Positions 1 to 7,728 of a DNA stretch of 12,633 nucleotides are shown piece after piece (position 1 is the first letter of the stretch; every line of letters begins with the position of its first letter). The DNA comes from Candidatus Neomarinimicrobiota bacterium. GTDB lineage: Bacteria > Fidelibacterota > Marinisomatia > Marinisomatales > TCS55. Made by a program: the position numbers and the translations under genes. The DNA lies in contig JABIDL010000032.1 of the NCBI GenBank assembly GCA_018651745.1, forward strand, positions 1 through 12,633. Direction: 5' to 3'. Below the pieces are notes generated by a model. That model was not told the origin of the DNA. It was given only the letters and a program-made list of their open reading frames with translations, and made no database searches.

Positions 1-20
1 AGCCCATTATACCTAATCCC

Positions 21-40
21 TGTGGATAAAATGTGGATAA
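21..40. promoter_or_regulatory. Tandem pair of perfect DnaA boxes upstream of nrdJ
   Basis: TGTGGATAA occurs at 21-29 and again at 32-40. Each is the exact reverse complement of the 9-mer DnaA box TTATCCACA. The two copies are in the same orientation and 11 bp apart start to start, so they face the same side of the helix. They lie about 55 bp upstream of the likely -35 of nrdJ. DnaA is known to bind near and regulate the nrdAB promoter in E. coli, so an analogous role here is a reasonable inference. An origin or DnaA-titration site just left of the window is the alternative. Confidence 0.75.
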
Positions 41-93
41 CTATTCTTTCGTTCAATTTTTCCCTCAAGAATTGAAAATATTTACTTTTCCTC

Positions 94-122
94 TTGACCC
101 GTTTTACTTCAGGCAATATATT
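94..122 (+). promoter_or_regulatory. Likely sigma70-type promoter of nrdJ
   Basis: TTGACC (94-99) and TATATT (117-122) are separated by 17 bp, close to the housekeeping consensus. Transcription would start near 129-131 and give a leader of about 90 nt before the ATG at 222. That leader is T-rich and contains only a weak GCC/GGC hairpin (172-181) followed by six T. The nrdJ ribosome-binding site is probably TAGGA at 211-215, six bases before the start codon. Confidence 0.6.
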
Positions 123-123
123 G
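114..123. promoter_or_regulatory. NrdR-box-like palindrome overlapping the nrdJ -10
   Basis: CAATATATTG at 114-123 is a perfect 10-bp palindrome. It matches the core of the published NrdR box (CwAtATaTwG) at every position, but the outer flanking bases (aca and tgt in the consensus) do not match. It covers the proposed -10 element, where a bound repressor would block RNA polymerase. NrdR boxes normally come in pairs about three helical turns apart; I do not see a convincing second copy, so this is a moderate call. Confidence 0.45.
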
Positions 124-221
124 ATCCCTGCCAACCAAGACGTTTTTTCTTTTTTACATTTTTTACCAGCCTAAAGGCAGTTTTTTAATACAGTTACCAC
201 ATACCTTAATTAGGATATTTT

Positions 222-2633
222 ATGGCTGAAGCTATGGAATTTCCTTTTGCAGATTCGGATGGGCAAAAGGAACAAATCAAATCTCTTGTAGAGGAACAAG
301 TCCGCGAAATCGAACGTTCAGAAAACGGAAAAACTGCCGTTCCTGAACCCTATACGATAGAATCTTATTACAAAGGCGACAATCTCGGCGCCGATATTCT
401 TAAAAATAAATACCTCGCTCCTTGGGAGCAGCATCCGTACCAACTCTGGCAGCGGCAAGCTCAGGCGTTGGCCGGGGTTGAAAAAACCAAACGCCTGCAA
501 ACCGAGTGGGAAGAAAAATTTATGTCCATTTTAGAGGACTTTCGATTCACGCCCGGAGGACGCATCATGCACGGTGCCGGCCGTGACGACATTACCACAA
601 CGCTCAATAACTGCTATGTGGTAGGCATTCAGGACGACTCAATCAATGCGATATATAAAACGATTGAAGAAGAGGCGCGGACTTATAAATTTGGCGGTGG
701 ATGCGGTCATGACTTATCCGTCCTTCGCCCTTCCGGGGATACCATCAATGGGACCGGTGGTGAATCATGCGGTCCTGTAGGATTCATGAACCTATTCAGC
801 GAAAATACCAATACTATCGCCCAACATGGACGGCGTGGCGCAAATATGCAGACGCTTCGCGTGGACCATCCTGACATTGAAAAATTTATCAGCATTAAAA
901 CCGGTAACGTTGATATGGTGAAATATTCGAATATTTCTGTTCTATTAACGCATCAATTTATGGATGCAGTCGAGAAAGACTCTGATTTTGATCTCTGCTG
1001 GGACGGAAAAATTTACAAAACCATCCAAGCACGCAAACTATGGGATACTATCATTCATCACGCGCACACTAGCGCCGAACCGGGACTGCTTTTCTGGGAA
1101 ACCATGACAGATTATCATAATGCAGAATATTGTAGCCCACTTGTGTCCACAAATCCTTGCGCCGAGCAACCTTTGCCGGATGGAGGATGTTGTAATCTCG
1201 GCTCTATCAACCTTGAACGATATGTTGATGACAAAGGAAATTTTATGATAGATTCGTTTAAAGAATGCGTGCAATACGCCACAAGATTTTTAGATAATGT
1301 CATTGATTATAATCTGGACCGCCATGCGCTGGAAACCCAGCAGGTTAATGCCAAAAATGACCGCCGTATCGGCCTCGGAATCCTCGGACTTGGTGATATG
1401 CTCGTAAAGATGGGCATCAAATACGATAGTAATGATGCATTGGAAACGATTGATCAGGTTATGAAAATTTTCCGTGATACATCCTATGAAACCAGCGCTA
1501 ATCTTGCGCGAGAAAAAGGCGGTTTTCCAAATTTTGACTGGGAAGGCTACCACAAAAGTAAATTCGTTAAAAATCTTCCTAAACGACTCCGGGATAAAAT
1601 TCAGGAGAACGGTGTACGAAATGCTACCATTCTGACGGTGCCTCCCACGGGAAGTGGTGCCATTGTTGCACAAGTCACCTCTGGAATTGAACCCATTTTT
1701 GCAACATCCTACATGCGTCGTGTAAAGAAAAATGATGGCGGTTATGGAAAAACATTTTCTGAATACAAAGTTGTACATCCCGTCATTGAAAAACTATTTG
1801 GCTCAGATAAAAATCTTCCAGACCACGTTGTTACCGCACATGACATTGATCCGTATTTTCGGGTAAAACTGCAAGGTGTAATCCAAAAATATATTGATTC
1901 ATCCATTTCTTCAACGGTGAATCTTCCGAATAATATTGATGTTGAGGCGGTTGGTGATATTTATATGACGGCGTATAAAGAAGGTTTAAAAGGTATTACT
2001 GTGTACCGTGAAGGCAGTCGTGAAGGAATTCTCATCACCGATAAAAAAGAAGATCTTTCTACAAACGGTGAAATAGATGAGGAACTTCAGACAAAAGCCC
2101 GAGGAACTAAGGCACCGCGAAACCGACCCGGCATTACTCAAGGGCAAACTAGAAGAATCCGAACCGGCGAAGGATCCCTTTATATTACTATTAATGAAGA
2201 TGAAAACGGTTTATGTGAAATTTTTACGACCATCGGAAAGGCAGGTGGAAACGCCGCTGCACAGTCCGAAGCGATAAGTCGGCTTATTTCTTTGGCATTG
2301 CGATCTGGAATCAACCCAACCTCAATTGTGAAACAACTAAAAGGAATTAGCGGTCCAAATCCCGCCTGGGAAGATGGCCGGCTTGTGCTTTCTACCCCTG
2401 ATGCTATCGGAAAAGCATTGGATGACTACCTGAAAGACATCCAGACTAAAGATCAAAAGGATGAACATCCAAGTGCACAATTCACTATGGTGTCCGAGGC
2501 AGAAACCAGCGGGAAACCTGTTACGGATTTTACATTTAAAAATATCACAACTTGTCCGGACTGCGGGAGCACCGTCAATCATGAAGCCGGATGCGTTACG
2601 TGCCCCGGATGTGGTTTTTCAAAATGTGAATAA
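222..2633 (+). CDS. nrdJ: Adenosylcobalamin-dependent (class II) ribonucleotide reductase
   Basis: This enzyme reduces ribonucleotides to deoxyribonucleotides in the cytoplasm, using adenosylcobalamin to generate a thiyl radical. The 803-residue protein has the family landmarks in order: FTPGGRIMHGAG (109-120), the first redox cysteine in NNCYVVG (C131), FGGGCGHDLS (158-165), the catalytic loop NPCAEQPL (N311, thiyl-radical C313, E315), and C324 as partner of C131, at the same 11-residue offset from the radical cysteine as in the Lactobacillus enzyme. PPTGSG follows later. The region around 640-735 looks like the TSCPD domain found at the end of NrdJ proteins. The tail (778-803) carries six cysteines, including two CxxC pairs, and probably combines zinc binding with a redox shuttle. 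No class I or III subunit is present. The start at 222 has a TAGGA six bases upstream. The gene is alone on the plus strand and converges on frr. Confidence 0.96.
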   Translation: MAEAMEFPFADSDGQKEQIKSLVEEQVREIERSENGKTAVPEPYTIESYYKGDNLGADILKNKYLAPWEQHPYQLWQRQAQALAGVEKTKRLQTEWEEKFMSILEDFRFTPGGRIMHGAGRDDITTTLNNCYVVGIQDDSINAIYKTIEEEARTYKFGGGCGHDLSVLRPSGDTINGTGGESCGPVGFMNLFSENTNTIAQHGRRGANMQTLRVDHPDIEKFISIKTGNVDMVKYSNISVLLTHQFMDAVEKDSDFDLCWDGKIYKTIQARKLWDTIIHHAHTSAEPGLLFWETMTDYHNAEYCSPLVSTNPCAEQPLPDGGCCNLGSINLERYVDDKGNFMIDSFKECVQYATRFLDNVIDYNLDRHALETQQVNAKNDRRIGLGILGLGDMLVKMGIKYDSNDALETIDQVMKIFRDTSYETSANLAREKGGFPNFDWEGYHKSKFVKNLPKRLRDKIQENGVRNATILTVPPTGSGAIVAQVTSGIEPIFATSYMRRVKKNDGGYGKTFSEYKVVHPVIEKLFGSDKNLPDHVVTAHDIDPYFRVKLQGVIQKYIDSSISSTVNLPNNIDVEAVGDIYMTAYKEGLKGITVYREGSREGILITDKKEDLSTNGEIDEELQTKARGTKAPRNRPGITQGQTRRIRTGEGSLYITINEDENGLCEIFTTIGKAGGNAAAQSEAISRLISLALRSGINPTSIVKQLKGISGPNPAWEDGRLVLSTPDAIGKALDDYLKDIQTKDQKDEHPSAQFTMVSEAETSGKPVTDFTFKNITTCPDCGSTVNHEAGCVTCPGCGFSKCE

Positions 2634-2654
2634 AAATAATTATTCCACCTAAAA

Positions 2655-2689
2655 TAAAAAAGCCCCTTGAGAACCAAGGGGCTTTTTTA
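2655..2689. terminator. Strong bidirectional rho-independent terminator between nrdJ and frr
   Basis: A GC-rich stem GCCCCTTG (62-69 of the 2600s block) pairs perfectly with CAAGGGGC (2675-2682) around the loop AGAAC (2670-2674). The stem is flanked by six A on the left (2656-2661) and six T on the right (2683-2688), so the helix extends to about 15 bp and gives a U-tract in either direction. It sits between the stops of two convergent transcripts and should end both nrdJ and the rplM-to-frr operon. Confidence 0.93.
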
Positions 2690-2711
2690 TACCGCTTAAT
2701 TTTTACCTTGT

Positions 2712-3269
2712 TTAGAATTCCATTAATTCTTTTTCTTTATGATCTTGAAGCTCGTTAAGACTTTCTATATGCTTATCTGTCATTTCCTGTAAATCCTGCT
2801 CACTTCGACGAATCTCATCTTCAGAAATATGTTCATCCTTACCAAATTCCTTTGCATGATGAATTGCATCTCTCCTAACATTTCTTATTGCCACACGTCC
2901 TTCTTCCACTTGTTGGTGAACCATTTTAATTAAATCTTTTCGTCTTTCTTCAGACAATTGGGGAACCGGAAGTAGAATAACCGTACCATTATTATTGGGT
3001 GTAAGACCAATATTGCTTTCAACAATCGCCTTTTCAATATCAGGAATTAAATGTTTTTCAAACGGTTGTATAGTAATCAACCTCGCCTCAGGAACGGTTA
3101 TATTTGATACCTGATTTAGTGGTGTTTTCGTTCCGTAATAGTCAACCGATACTGAATTCAGTACCTCAGGATTCGCACGACCGGTTCTGATTTTCACCAG
3201 TTCCATTCGGGTGTGTTCCACGGCTTGATCCATACGATGTTTTGCATCAGTTAAAATGTCTGTCAACAT
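2712..3269 (-). CDS. frr: Ribosome recycling factor
   Basis: RRF splits post-termination ribosomes together with EF-G and is essential in bacteria. The protein has 185 residues, the normal length. The N-terminal helix leads into the conserved IRTGRANPEVL (27-37), then the beta domain with VDYYGTKTPLNQV (42-54) and ARLITIQPFEK (62-72), and then the long helical return with LSEERRKDLIK (105-115) and NVRRDA (130-135). The start codon is preceded by AAGGA at a good distance. The gene follows pyrH after 4 bases and is the last gene of the ribosomal operon; the terminator at 2655-2689 lies just downstream. Confidence 0.97.
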   Translation of the reverse strand: MLTDILTDAKHRMDQAVEHTRMELVKIRTGRANPEVLNSVSVDYYGTKTPLNQVSNITVPEARLITIQPFEKHLIPDIEKAIVESNIGLTPNNNGTVILLPVPQLSEERRKDLIKMVHQQVEEGRVAIRNVRRDAIHHAKEFGKDEHISEDEIRRSEQDLQEMTDKHIESLNELQDHKEKELMEF

Positions 3270-3273
3270 AAAA

Positions 3274-3990
3274 TTAATCCTTAATTAATGTTCCTATTTG
3301 TTCACCCATAATAATCTTCTTTAAGTCTCCAGGTTTATTTACGTTAAAAACGCGTAAGGGTAAATTATTTTCCTTGCATAATGAAATCGCGGTCATATCC
3401 ATCACCCGAAGTTCTTGCACGAGCACTTCCTTGAATGTGATCGTGTCAAATTTCACTGCATCAGAATATACTTCAGGGTCTTTGTCGAAAACACCATCTA
3501 CTTTGGTTCCTTTAAGTACAACATCAGCTTTAAGTTCAGTGGCTCTAAGAACCGCAGCAGTGTCGGTAGTAAAATATGGATTTCCAGTGCCGCCGGCAAC
3601 AATGACTACGCGACCTTTTTCCAAATGCCTAAGAGCTCGACGTCGTATATAAGGTTCAGCAATTTGAGAAACATTTATTGCAGATAGGGTTCGAGTATCA
3701 CACTCCAATTGTTCCAGCGCATCCTGAACAGAAATTGCATTCATGATTGTAGCCAGCATTCCGAGGTAATCACCCGTAACGCGATCCATTCCTTTTCCTG
3801 CTGCCTTAACACCACGAAATAAATTTCCAGCTCCAATAATTAAACCAACATCTACATTTAATTCTCGAATAGAGTTTACTTCTTTTGCAAGATAATGCGC
3901 TTGTTTTGGATCAATCCCAAAGCCTTCTTTACCGGCGAGGATTTCGCCACTGAGTTTAAGTAAAACCCGTTTAAAAACGGGATCGGGCAT
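3274..3990 (-). CDS. pyrH: Uridylate kinase (UMP kinase)
   Basis: PyrH phosphorylates UMP to UDP with ATP. It belongs to the bacterial hexameric amino-acid-kinase family, unrelated to eukaryotic UMP/CMP kinases. The 238-residue protein shows LLKLSGE (10-16), the glycine loop IIGAGNLFRG (51-60), DYLGMLATIMNA (74-85), and the substrate-binding GGTGNPYFTTDTAA (133-146), followed by LKGTKVDGVFDKDP (159-172). The length is typical. No clear Shine-Dalgarno sequence precedes the start; the gap to the tsf stop is only 8 bases, so translational coupling is likely. It completes the pyrimidine theme of the upstream pyrR-pyrB-pyrC genes by using UMP made through that pathway. Confidence 0.97.
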   Translation of the reverse strand: MPDPVFKRVLLKLSGEILAGKEGFGIDPKQAHYLAKEVNSIRELNVDVGLIIGAGNLFRGVKAAGKGMDRVTGDYLGMLATIMNAISVQDALEQLECDTRTLSAINVSQIAEPYIRRRALRHLEKGRVVIVAGGTGNPYFTTDTAAVLRATELKADVVLKGTKVDGVFDKDPEVYSDAVKFDTITFKEVLVQELRVMDMTAISLCKENNLPLRVFNVNKPGDLKKIIMGEQIGTLIKD

Positions 3991-3998
3991 GGATAAAA

Positions 3999-4616
3999 TT
4001 AAGAGAGTTTCCCGTTAACGCTCATCTCGCCAATGGCATAACGGGTGAAACGGGCAATCTGGATATTTTCACCTAGAGTTGTAACCGCTTCCGTGAGAAG
4101 ATCACCAACTTTTTTGTCGGGGTCTTTGATGAATTGCTGATTTAAAAGACAAACTTCTTGGAAATATTTGTCGAGCCTTCCATCTACAATTTTATCTATA
4201 ATATTATCAGGTTTCCCGGATGCCTTCGCCTGATCTTCAAAAATTTCACGTTCTTTCGAAATGTCAGTTTCAGAAATATCTTCCTGTTTTACAGCTACAG
4301 GATTTGTGGCGGCAACTTGCATGGCTAAATTATGAGCCAATTCCTGGAACCCGGTAGTCTTGGCAACAAAATCAGTTTCACAATTGATTTCTAGTAACAC
4401 ACCGAGTCTCCCGCCGTGGTGAATGTAAGAATACACGATGCCTTCCTTCGCGACGCGCAACCCTTTTTTTGCTGCTTTTGCAATTCCGGATTTCCGTAAA
4501 AAATCAACAGCATTATCCAGATTACCGTCCGTTTCTGACAAGGCTTTTTTACAGTCCATCATCCCGGCGCCTGTTTTATCGCGTAATTCTTTAACTAATG
4601 TCGCATCAATACTCAT
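3999..4616 (-). CDS. tsf: Elongation factor Ts, short form
   Basis: EF-Ts releases GDP from EF-Tu. The N-terminal UBA-like domain is clear: VKELRDKTGAGMMDCKKAL (8-26) and a short helix pair to about 50. The EF-Tu contact motif TDFVAK is at 81-86. At 205 residues the protein is much shorter than the E. coli factor (about 283). It has one core subdomain and a compact C-terminal part ending with LGENIQIARFTRY (181-193), as in the short EF-Ts of Thermus and several other phyla. Its ATG overlaps the rpsB TGA (ATGA), and no Shine-Dalgarno sequence is visible, so translation is probably coupled to rpsB. Confidence 0.96.
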   Translation of the reverse strand: MSIDATLVKELRDKTGAGMMDCKKALSETDGNLDNAVDFLRKSGIAKAAKKGLRVAKEGIVYSYIHHGGRLGVLLEINCETDFVAKTTGFQELAHNLAMQVAATNPVAVKQEDISETDISKEREIFEDQAKASGKPDNIIDKIVDGRLDKYFQEVCLLNQQFIKDPDKKVGDLLTEAVTTLGENIQIARFTRYAIGEMSVNGKLS

Positions 4617-5530
4617 GAGGTTTCTGGTTTTTCTTTATCTGTTGATTCTACAGCCGGCGTTGCCTCTATTACTTCGTCAGTAGAAGGACTTTCTTCCGCA
4701 GGTGTTTCTTCAGAATTATCAGGTTTATCCGCTTTTGCTTCGGAGGCCTCGGCAAGTTTTTCTGACTTAGATTCAGTAATCTTTGATGTTGCTTCGCCTT
4801 TATCGCCAACAGATTCCCCGTTCTTAGATGGTTCTTCAACAACTTCATTTGTACCTTCTCTTACAGCAATAACTTCATCTGCAATGGCTCCAATAATCAA
4901 TTGAATCGTCCGAATCGAATCGTCATTCGCGGGAATAGGATATGAAACAATATTCGGGTCTGTATTGCTGTCTATAATAGCAATGATTGGAATTTCCAAT
5001 CGTTTTGCTTCTTTGATAGCCGTTGATTCGTAATGTCCATCCACAATAACAATAACATCGGGGAGGCGCTTCATATCTTTAATTCCTCGATGTTGATCCG
5101 CAAGCTTGATGCGTTCGCGATTCAACATTTGCACCTCTTTTTTGGTCATATTTTCATAGATGCTTGATCCTTCTTTTTCAAGAAGTTGAAGTCGTTTGAT
5201 ACTTTTGCGAATGGTAGAAAAATTAGTAAGAGTTCCACCAAGCCAACGTTCTACCACATAAAACATTCCGCATCGATCTGCTTCTTCCTGAACAATATCA
5301 CGTGCTGTTTTTTTGGTTCCAACGAACAAAACCTCGCCATTTCGTTTAACAATAGTCTGAATCAATTCACATGCTTTTTCAAGACAGTTGATTGTCTCTT
5401 GTAGGTTAATAATGTAAACACCGTTTTTTTCCATGAGGATATACGGTTTAAAACTGGGATGCCATTTCCGGGTAACATGCCCAAAATGGGCGCCGGTAGC
5501 AAGTAGGTCTTCGAATTTAATTTCTGGCAT
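4613..5530 (-). CDS. rpsB: 30S ribosomal protein S2 with a long acidic C-terminal tail
   Basis: S2 sits on the solvent side of the 30S subunit near the mRNA exit. I place the start at 5530 (MPEIKFEDLL), giving 305 residues. The open frame reaches 5608, but the extra 26 codons run inside rpsI and do not look like S2. Family landmarks are LLATGAHFGH (9-18), GVYIINLQET (37-46), FVGTKK (69-74), RWLGGTLTNF (95-104), LPDVIVIVD (156-164) and the DSNTDP segment (187-192). Residues about 229-305 form an extra tail rich in E, S, T, K and A with no hydrophobic core, probably disordered; E. coli S2 ends near 241. The start is one base past the rpsI stop; tsf overlaps the end. Confidence 0.95.
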   Translation of the reverse strand: MPEIKFEDLLATGAHFGHVTRKWHPSFKPYILMEKNGVYIINLQETINCLEKACELIQTIVKRNGEVLFVGTKKTARDIVQEEADRCGMFYVVERWLGGTLTNFSTIRKSIKRLQLLEKEGSSIYENMTKKEVQMLNRERIKLADQHRGIKDMKRLPDVIVIVDGHYESTAIKEAKRLEIPIIAIIDSNTDPNIVSYPIPANDDSIRTIQLIIGAIADEVIAVREGTNEVVEEPSKNGESVGDKGEATSKITESKSEKLAEASEAKADKPDNSEETPAEESPSTDEVIEATPAVESTDKEKPETS

Positions 5531-5531
5531 A

Positions 5532-5924
5532 TTATCTCTTTGAGAATTGGAATTGTTTTCGGGCACCCGGCTGTCCATATTTTTTTCGTTCCACAACCCG
5601 GGCATCACGTGTTAGGAATCCTGCTTTTTTTAATTCTGGTCTATACGACGGAACAGCTATTTGAAGCGCACGCGCGATACCGAGCCTTAATGCTCCGGCT
5701 TGACCGGTTAATCCGCCTCCGTACACATTAGCGGTAATATCATATGATTTGTCAGCTTCAACTGTAACAAGCGGTTGAGAAACAATCGTAGCTAACACAT
5801 CTCGGCAAAGGTATTCTTTATAAGGTCGACCATTTACAACAATCTTGCCTTTACCGGGCTTGAGATAAATTCGAGCCACAGATCGTTTCCGTCTGCCAAC
5901 TGCTACGTGGGAATTCTCAGACAT
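5532..5924 (-). CDS. rpsI: 30S ribosomal protein S9
   Basis: S9 binds the 30S head, and its C-terminal tail reaches toward the peptidyl tRNA. The protein has 130 residues, as usual. VGRRKRSVARIYLKPG (9-24), the glycine motif GGGLTGQAGALRLGIARAL (69-87), and the basic tail ending in SKR (128-130) are all present, including the conserved terminal KR. GGAGA lies a few bases before the ATG. The start overlaps the rplM stop by one base (TAATG), the usual rplM-rpsI arrangement. Confidence 0.97.
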   Translation of the reverse strand: MSENSHVAVGRRKRSVARIYLKPGKGKIVVNGRPYKEYLCRDVLATIVSQPLVTVEADKSYDITANVYGGGLTGQAGALRLGIARALQIAVPSYRPELKKAGFLTRDARVVERKKYGQPGARKQFQFSKR

Positions 5925-6352
5925 TAAATCTCCAATGTTTTCGGATTTTGGGCAATGTGCGGATGTTCATCACCTGCGTATACTTTTAAATGAGACATCA
6001 GTTTTCTCCCGAGTCGATTTTTAGGGAGCATACCTTTAATAGCGCCCGTAATAATCCGATCCGGATGGGTCTTCATCATGTGCTGAAAATCAGTAAATGT
6101 AGTTCCACCAGGATAACCCGAATGTTTAAAATATTCCTTTTTGGTTTCTTTATTACCTGAAACCTTGATTTTTTCGGCATTGATGACTACCACAAAATCA
6201 CCCATGTCCAAATGCGGACTGAAAGTAGGTTTATGTTTGCCTCTAAGAATTTGAGCAACTTCGCTCGAAAATCTGCCAAGCATTTTTCCGGCAGCATCGG
6301 CGATGTACCAATCCCGTGTAATCTCGTGCGCTTTTAATGTTTTTGTTTTCAT
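5924..6352 (-). CDS. rplM: 50S ribosomal protein L13
   Basis: L13 is an early-assembly protein of the large subunit. The 142-residue sequence matches the family length. Landmarks are DWYIADAAGKMLGRFSS (14-30), LRGKHKPTFSPH (36-47), GDFVVVINAEKIKVSG (51-66), the KEYFKHSGYPGG segment (72-83), and GMLPKNRLGRKLMSHLKVYAG (107-127). It is the first gene of the ribosomal block rplM-rpsI-rpsB-tsf-pyrH-frr, all separated by 8 bases or fewer or overlapping. No strong Shine-Dalgarno sequence precedes the ATG. A promoter candidate lies in the 86-base gap upstream. Confidence 0.97.
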   Translation of the reverse strand: MKTKTLKAHEITRDWYIADAAGKMLGRFSSEVAQILRGKHKPTFSPHLDMGDFVVVINAEKIKVSGNKETKKEYFKHSGYPGGTTFTDFQHMMKTHPDRIITGAIKGMLPKNRLGRKLMSHLKVYAGDEHPHIAQNPKTLEI

Positions 6353-6378
6353 AATTTTACGTTCGAATAAAGCCTATG

Positions 6379-6406
6379 AAATTAGACCAAAATATATCAG
6401 GGTCAA
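6379..6406 (-). promoter_or_regulatory. Candidate promoter of the rplM-to-frr operon
   Basis: On the minus strand, TTGACC (6406 to 6401) is followed after 16 bp by TAATTT (6384 to 6379). The -35 hexamer is identical to that proposed for nrdJ. Initiation would fall near 6372, giving a leader of about 20 nt before rplM. The rest of the 86-base pyrC-rplM gap is AT-rich and shows no hairpin with a U-tract. Confidence 0.45.
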
Positions 6407-6438
6407 ATAATATTACGAGAAATAGTTTTAGGGATAAA

Positions 6439-7728
6439 TTACAGTTCTGAAACCTGATTCAGAACCAAAGTTGCACTCACTTTTCCCGTAAATGTTTCTC
6501 CCGTAAAGGGAGAGTTTGACGACCGGGAATAAATTGAATCCTCGGTAAACTTCCATTTTTCTGCCGGATCAATAATAACCAATTCTGCATCTACCCCATC
6601 CTTCAACAAATCAGTCTCAAAGCCAAATATTTTTCTGGGGTTTACCGTTAGAAGTTTGATGAGGTTTAACAGAGAGTATTTTTTTTCTTCCTTTAAAATA
6701 GTATTCACAGCTGCAAAACATGATTCAAGCCCAATCATTCCAAATGGTGCATGGGCAAACGTAGCTTCCTTTTCTTCAATCGTATGCGGAGCATGGTCTG
6801 TCGCAATACAGTCGATTGCACCGGAAATTACTGCTTTAACAAGTGCCTTACGGTCTGTTTCGCTTCGTAATGGAGGAGCAACTTTAAAATTTGTGTCATA
6901 GGATTTTAATGCTTCGTCATTAAAGTAAAGATGGTGAGGTGTTACTTCTGCTGTTACAGAAGCGCCCTTCTTTTTTGCTGCTGCAACGTGTAATGCACTT
7001 TCCTTTGTGCTAACATGAGGAATATGGACTGAAGTATTGGCCAATTGAGCTAATTCAAGATCTCGGAAAACCATTATAGATTCCGAAAGAGATGTGTTTC
7101 CATCTAGCCCAAGTTTCAAGGAAGTCTCCCCTTCATTCATCACACCGTCATCTCTCAAATCAACATCTTCAGCGTGATTAATAATAGGCATATGTAGCAT
7201 AGAGGCATATTCCAATGCTCTGCGCATCACTACGGCATTTGTTATCGGCAGGCCGTCATCGCTAAAAGCGATGGCACCTTCACGCGCCATTGCTGACATT
7301 TCAGTTATTTCTGTTCCATTTTGCCCTTTGGTAACAGCGCCAATCGGGTGAATGAAAATTGGACATTCTTCGGCCTTTTCAACAATGAATCGAATGGACT
7401 CAGGCGAATCCAGCGGCGGATTGGTATTTGGCATCACACATACACGGGTAAACCCGCCGGCAAGAGCAGCTTGAGATCCGGTCGCCAACGTCTCCTTATC
7501 TTCTCTTCCTGGTTCACGAAAATGCACATGTACATCGCAAAATCCGTGCGTTATAATTTTTCCGGCACAATCTAAAATTTCTGCAGATTTTGACGAGATT
7601 GATTTATCGACAGATTCAATTTTCCCATTTTTAATCAGGATATCTTTTTTCGCCGACGTTTCTTTGAGCGGATCTAATACAGTTCCACCTTTTAGTAAAA
7701 GTAATTTTGGTATTTTTCGTGTCTTCAT
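6439..7728 (-). CDS. pyrC: Dihydroorotase, class I
   Basis: This zinc amidohydrolase cyclises N-carbamoyl-aspartate to dihydroorotate, the third step of UMP synthesis. The protein has 429 residues, normal for the class I enzymes of Bacillus and Aquifex. It has the metal motif DVHVHFREPG (65-74), NTNPPLD (101-107), SDDGLP (156-161) with the metal-bridging aspartate, NHAED (184-188), HIPHVS (235-240), TPHHL (263-267), APPLRS (284-289) and catalytic TDHAPH (310-315). All expected ligands are present, so it is an active enzyme and not a PyrC-like pseudo-subunit. Its ATG overlaps the pyrB TGA (ATGA). In some bacteria class I dihydroorotase forms a complex with aspartate carbamoyltransferase, and the tight coupling would suit that. 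Confidence 0.96.
   Translation of the reverse strand: MKTRKIPKLLLLKGGTVLDPLKETSAKKDILIKNGKIESVDKSISSKSAEILDCAGKIITHGFCDVHVHFREPGREDKETLATGSQAALAGGFTRVCVMPNTNPPLDSPESIRFIVEKAEECPIFIHPIGAVTKGQNGTEITEMSAMAREGAIAFSDDGLPITNAVVMRRALEYASMLHMPIINHAEDVDLRDDGVMNEGETSLKLGLDGNTSLSESIMVFRDLELAQLANTSVHIPHVSTKESALHVAAAKKKGASVTAEVTPHHLYFNDEALKSYDTNFKVAPPLRSETDRKALVKAVISGAIDCIATDHAPHTIEEKEATFAHAPFGMIGLESCFAAVNTILKEEKKYSLLNLIKLLTVNPRKIFGFETDLLKDGVDAELVIIDPAEKWKFTEDSIYSRSSNSPFTGETFTGKVSATLVLNQVSEL

Noticed and set aside
124-221. Cobalamin riboswitch controlling nrdJ
   Set aside because: The leader after the proposed promoter is only about 90 nt, T-rich, and has no B12-box-like element or large multi-stem structure.
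1290-1778. 162-residue open frame on the minus strand
   Set aside because: It lies wholly within nrdJ, which has strong family motifs there; the antisense product has no recognisable motif.
5531-5608. Upstream extension of rpsB by 26 codons
   Set aside because: It overlaps rpsI and lacks S2-like sequence; the ATG at 5530 gives the usual S2 N-terminus.
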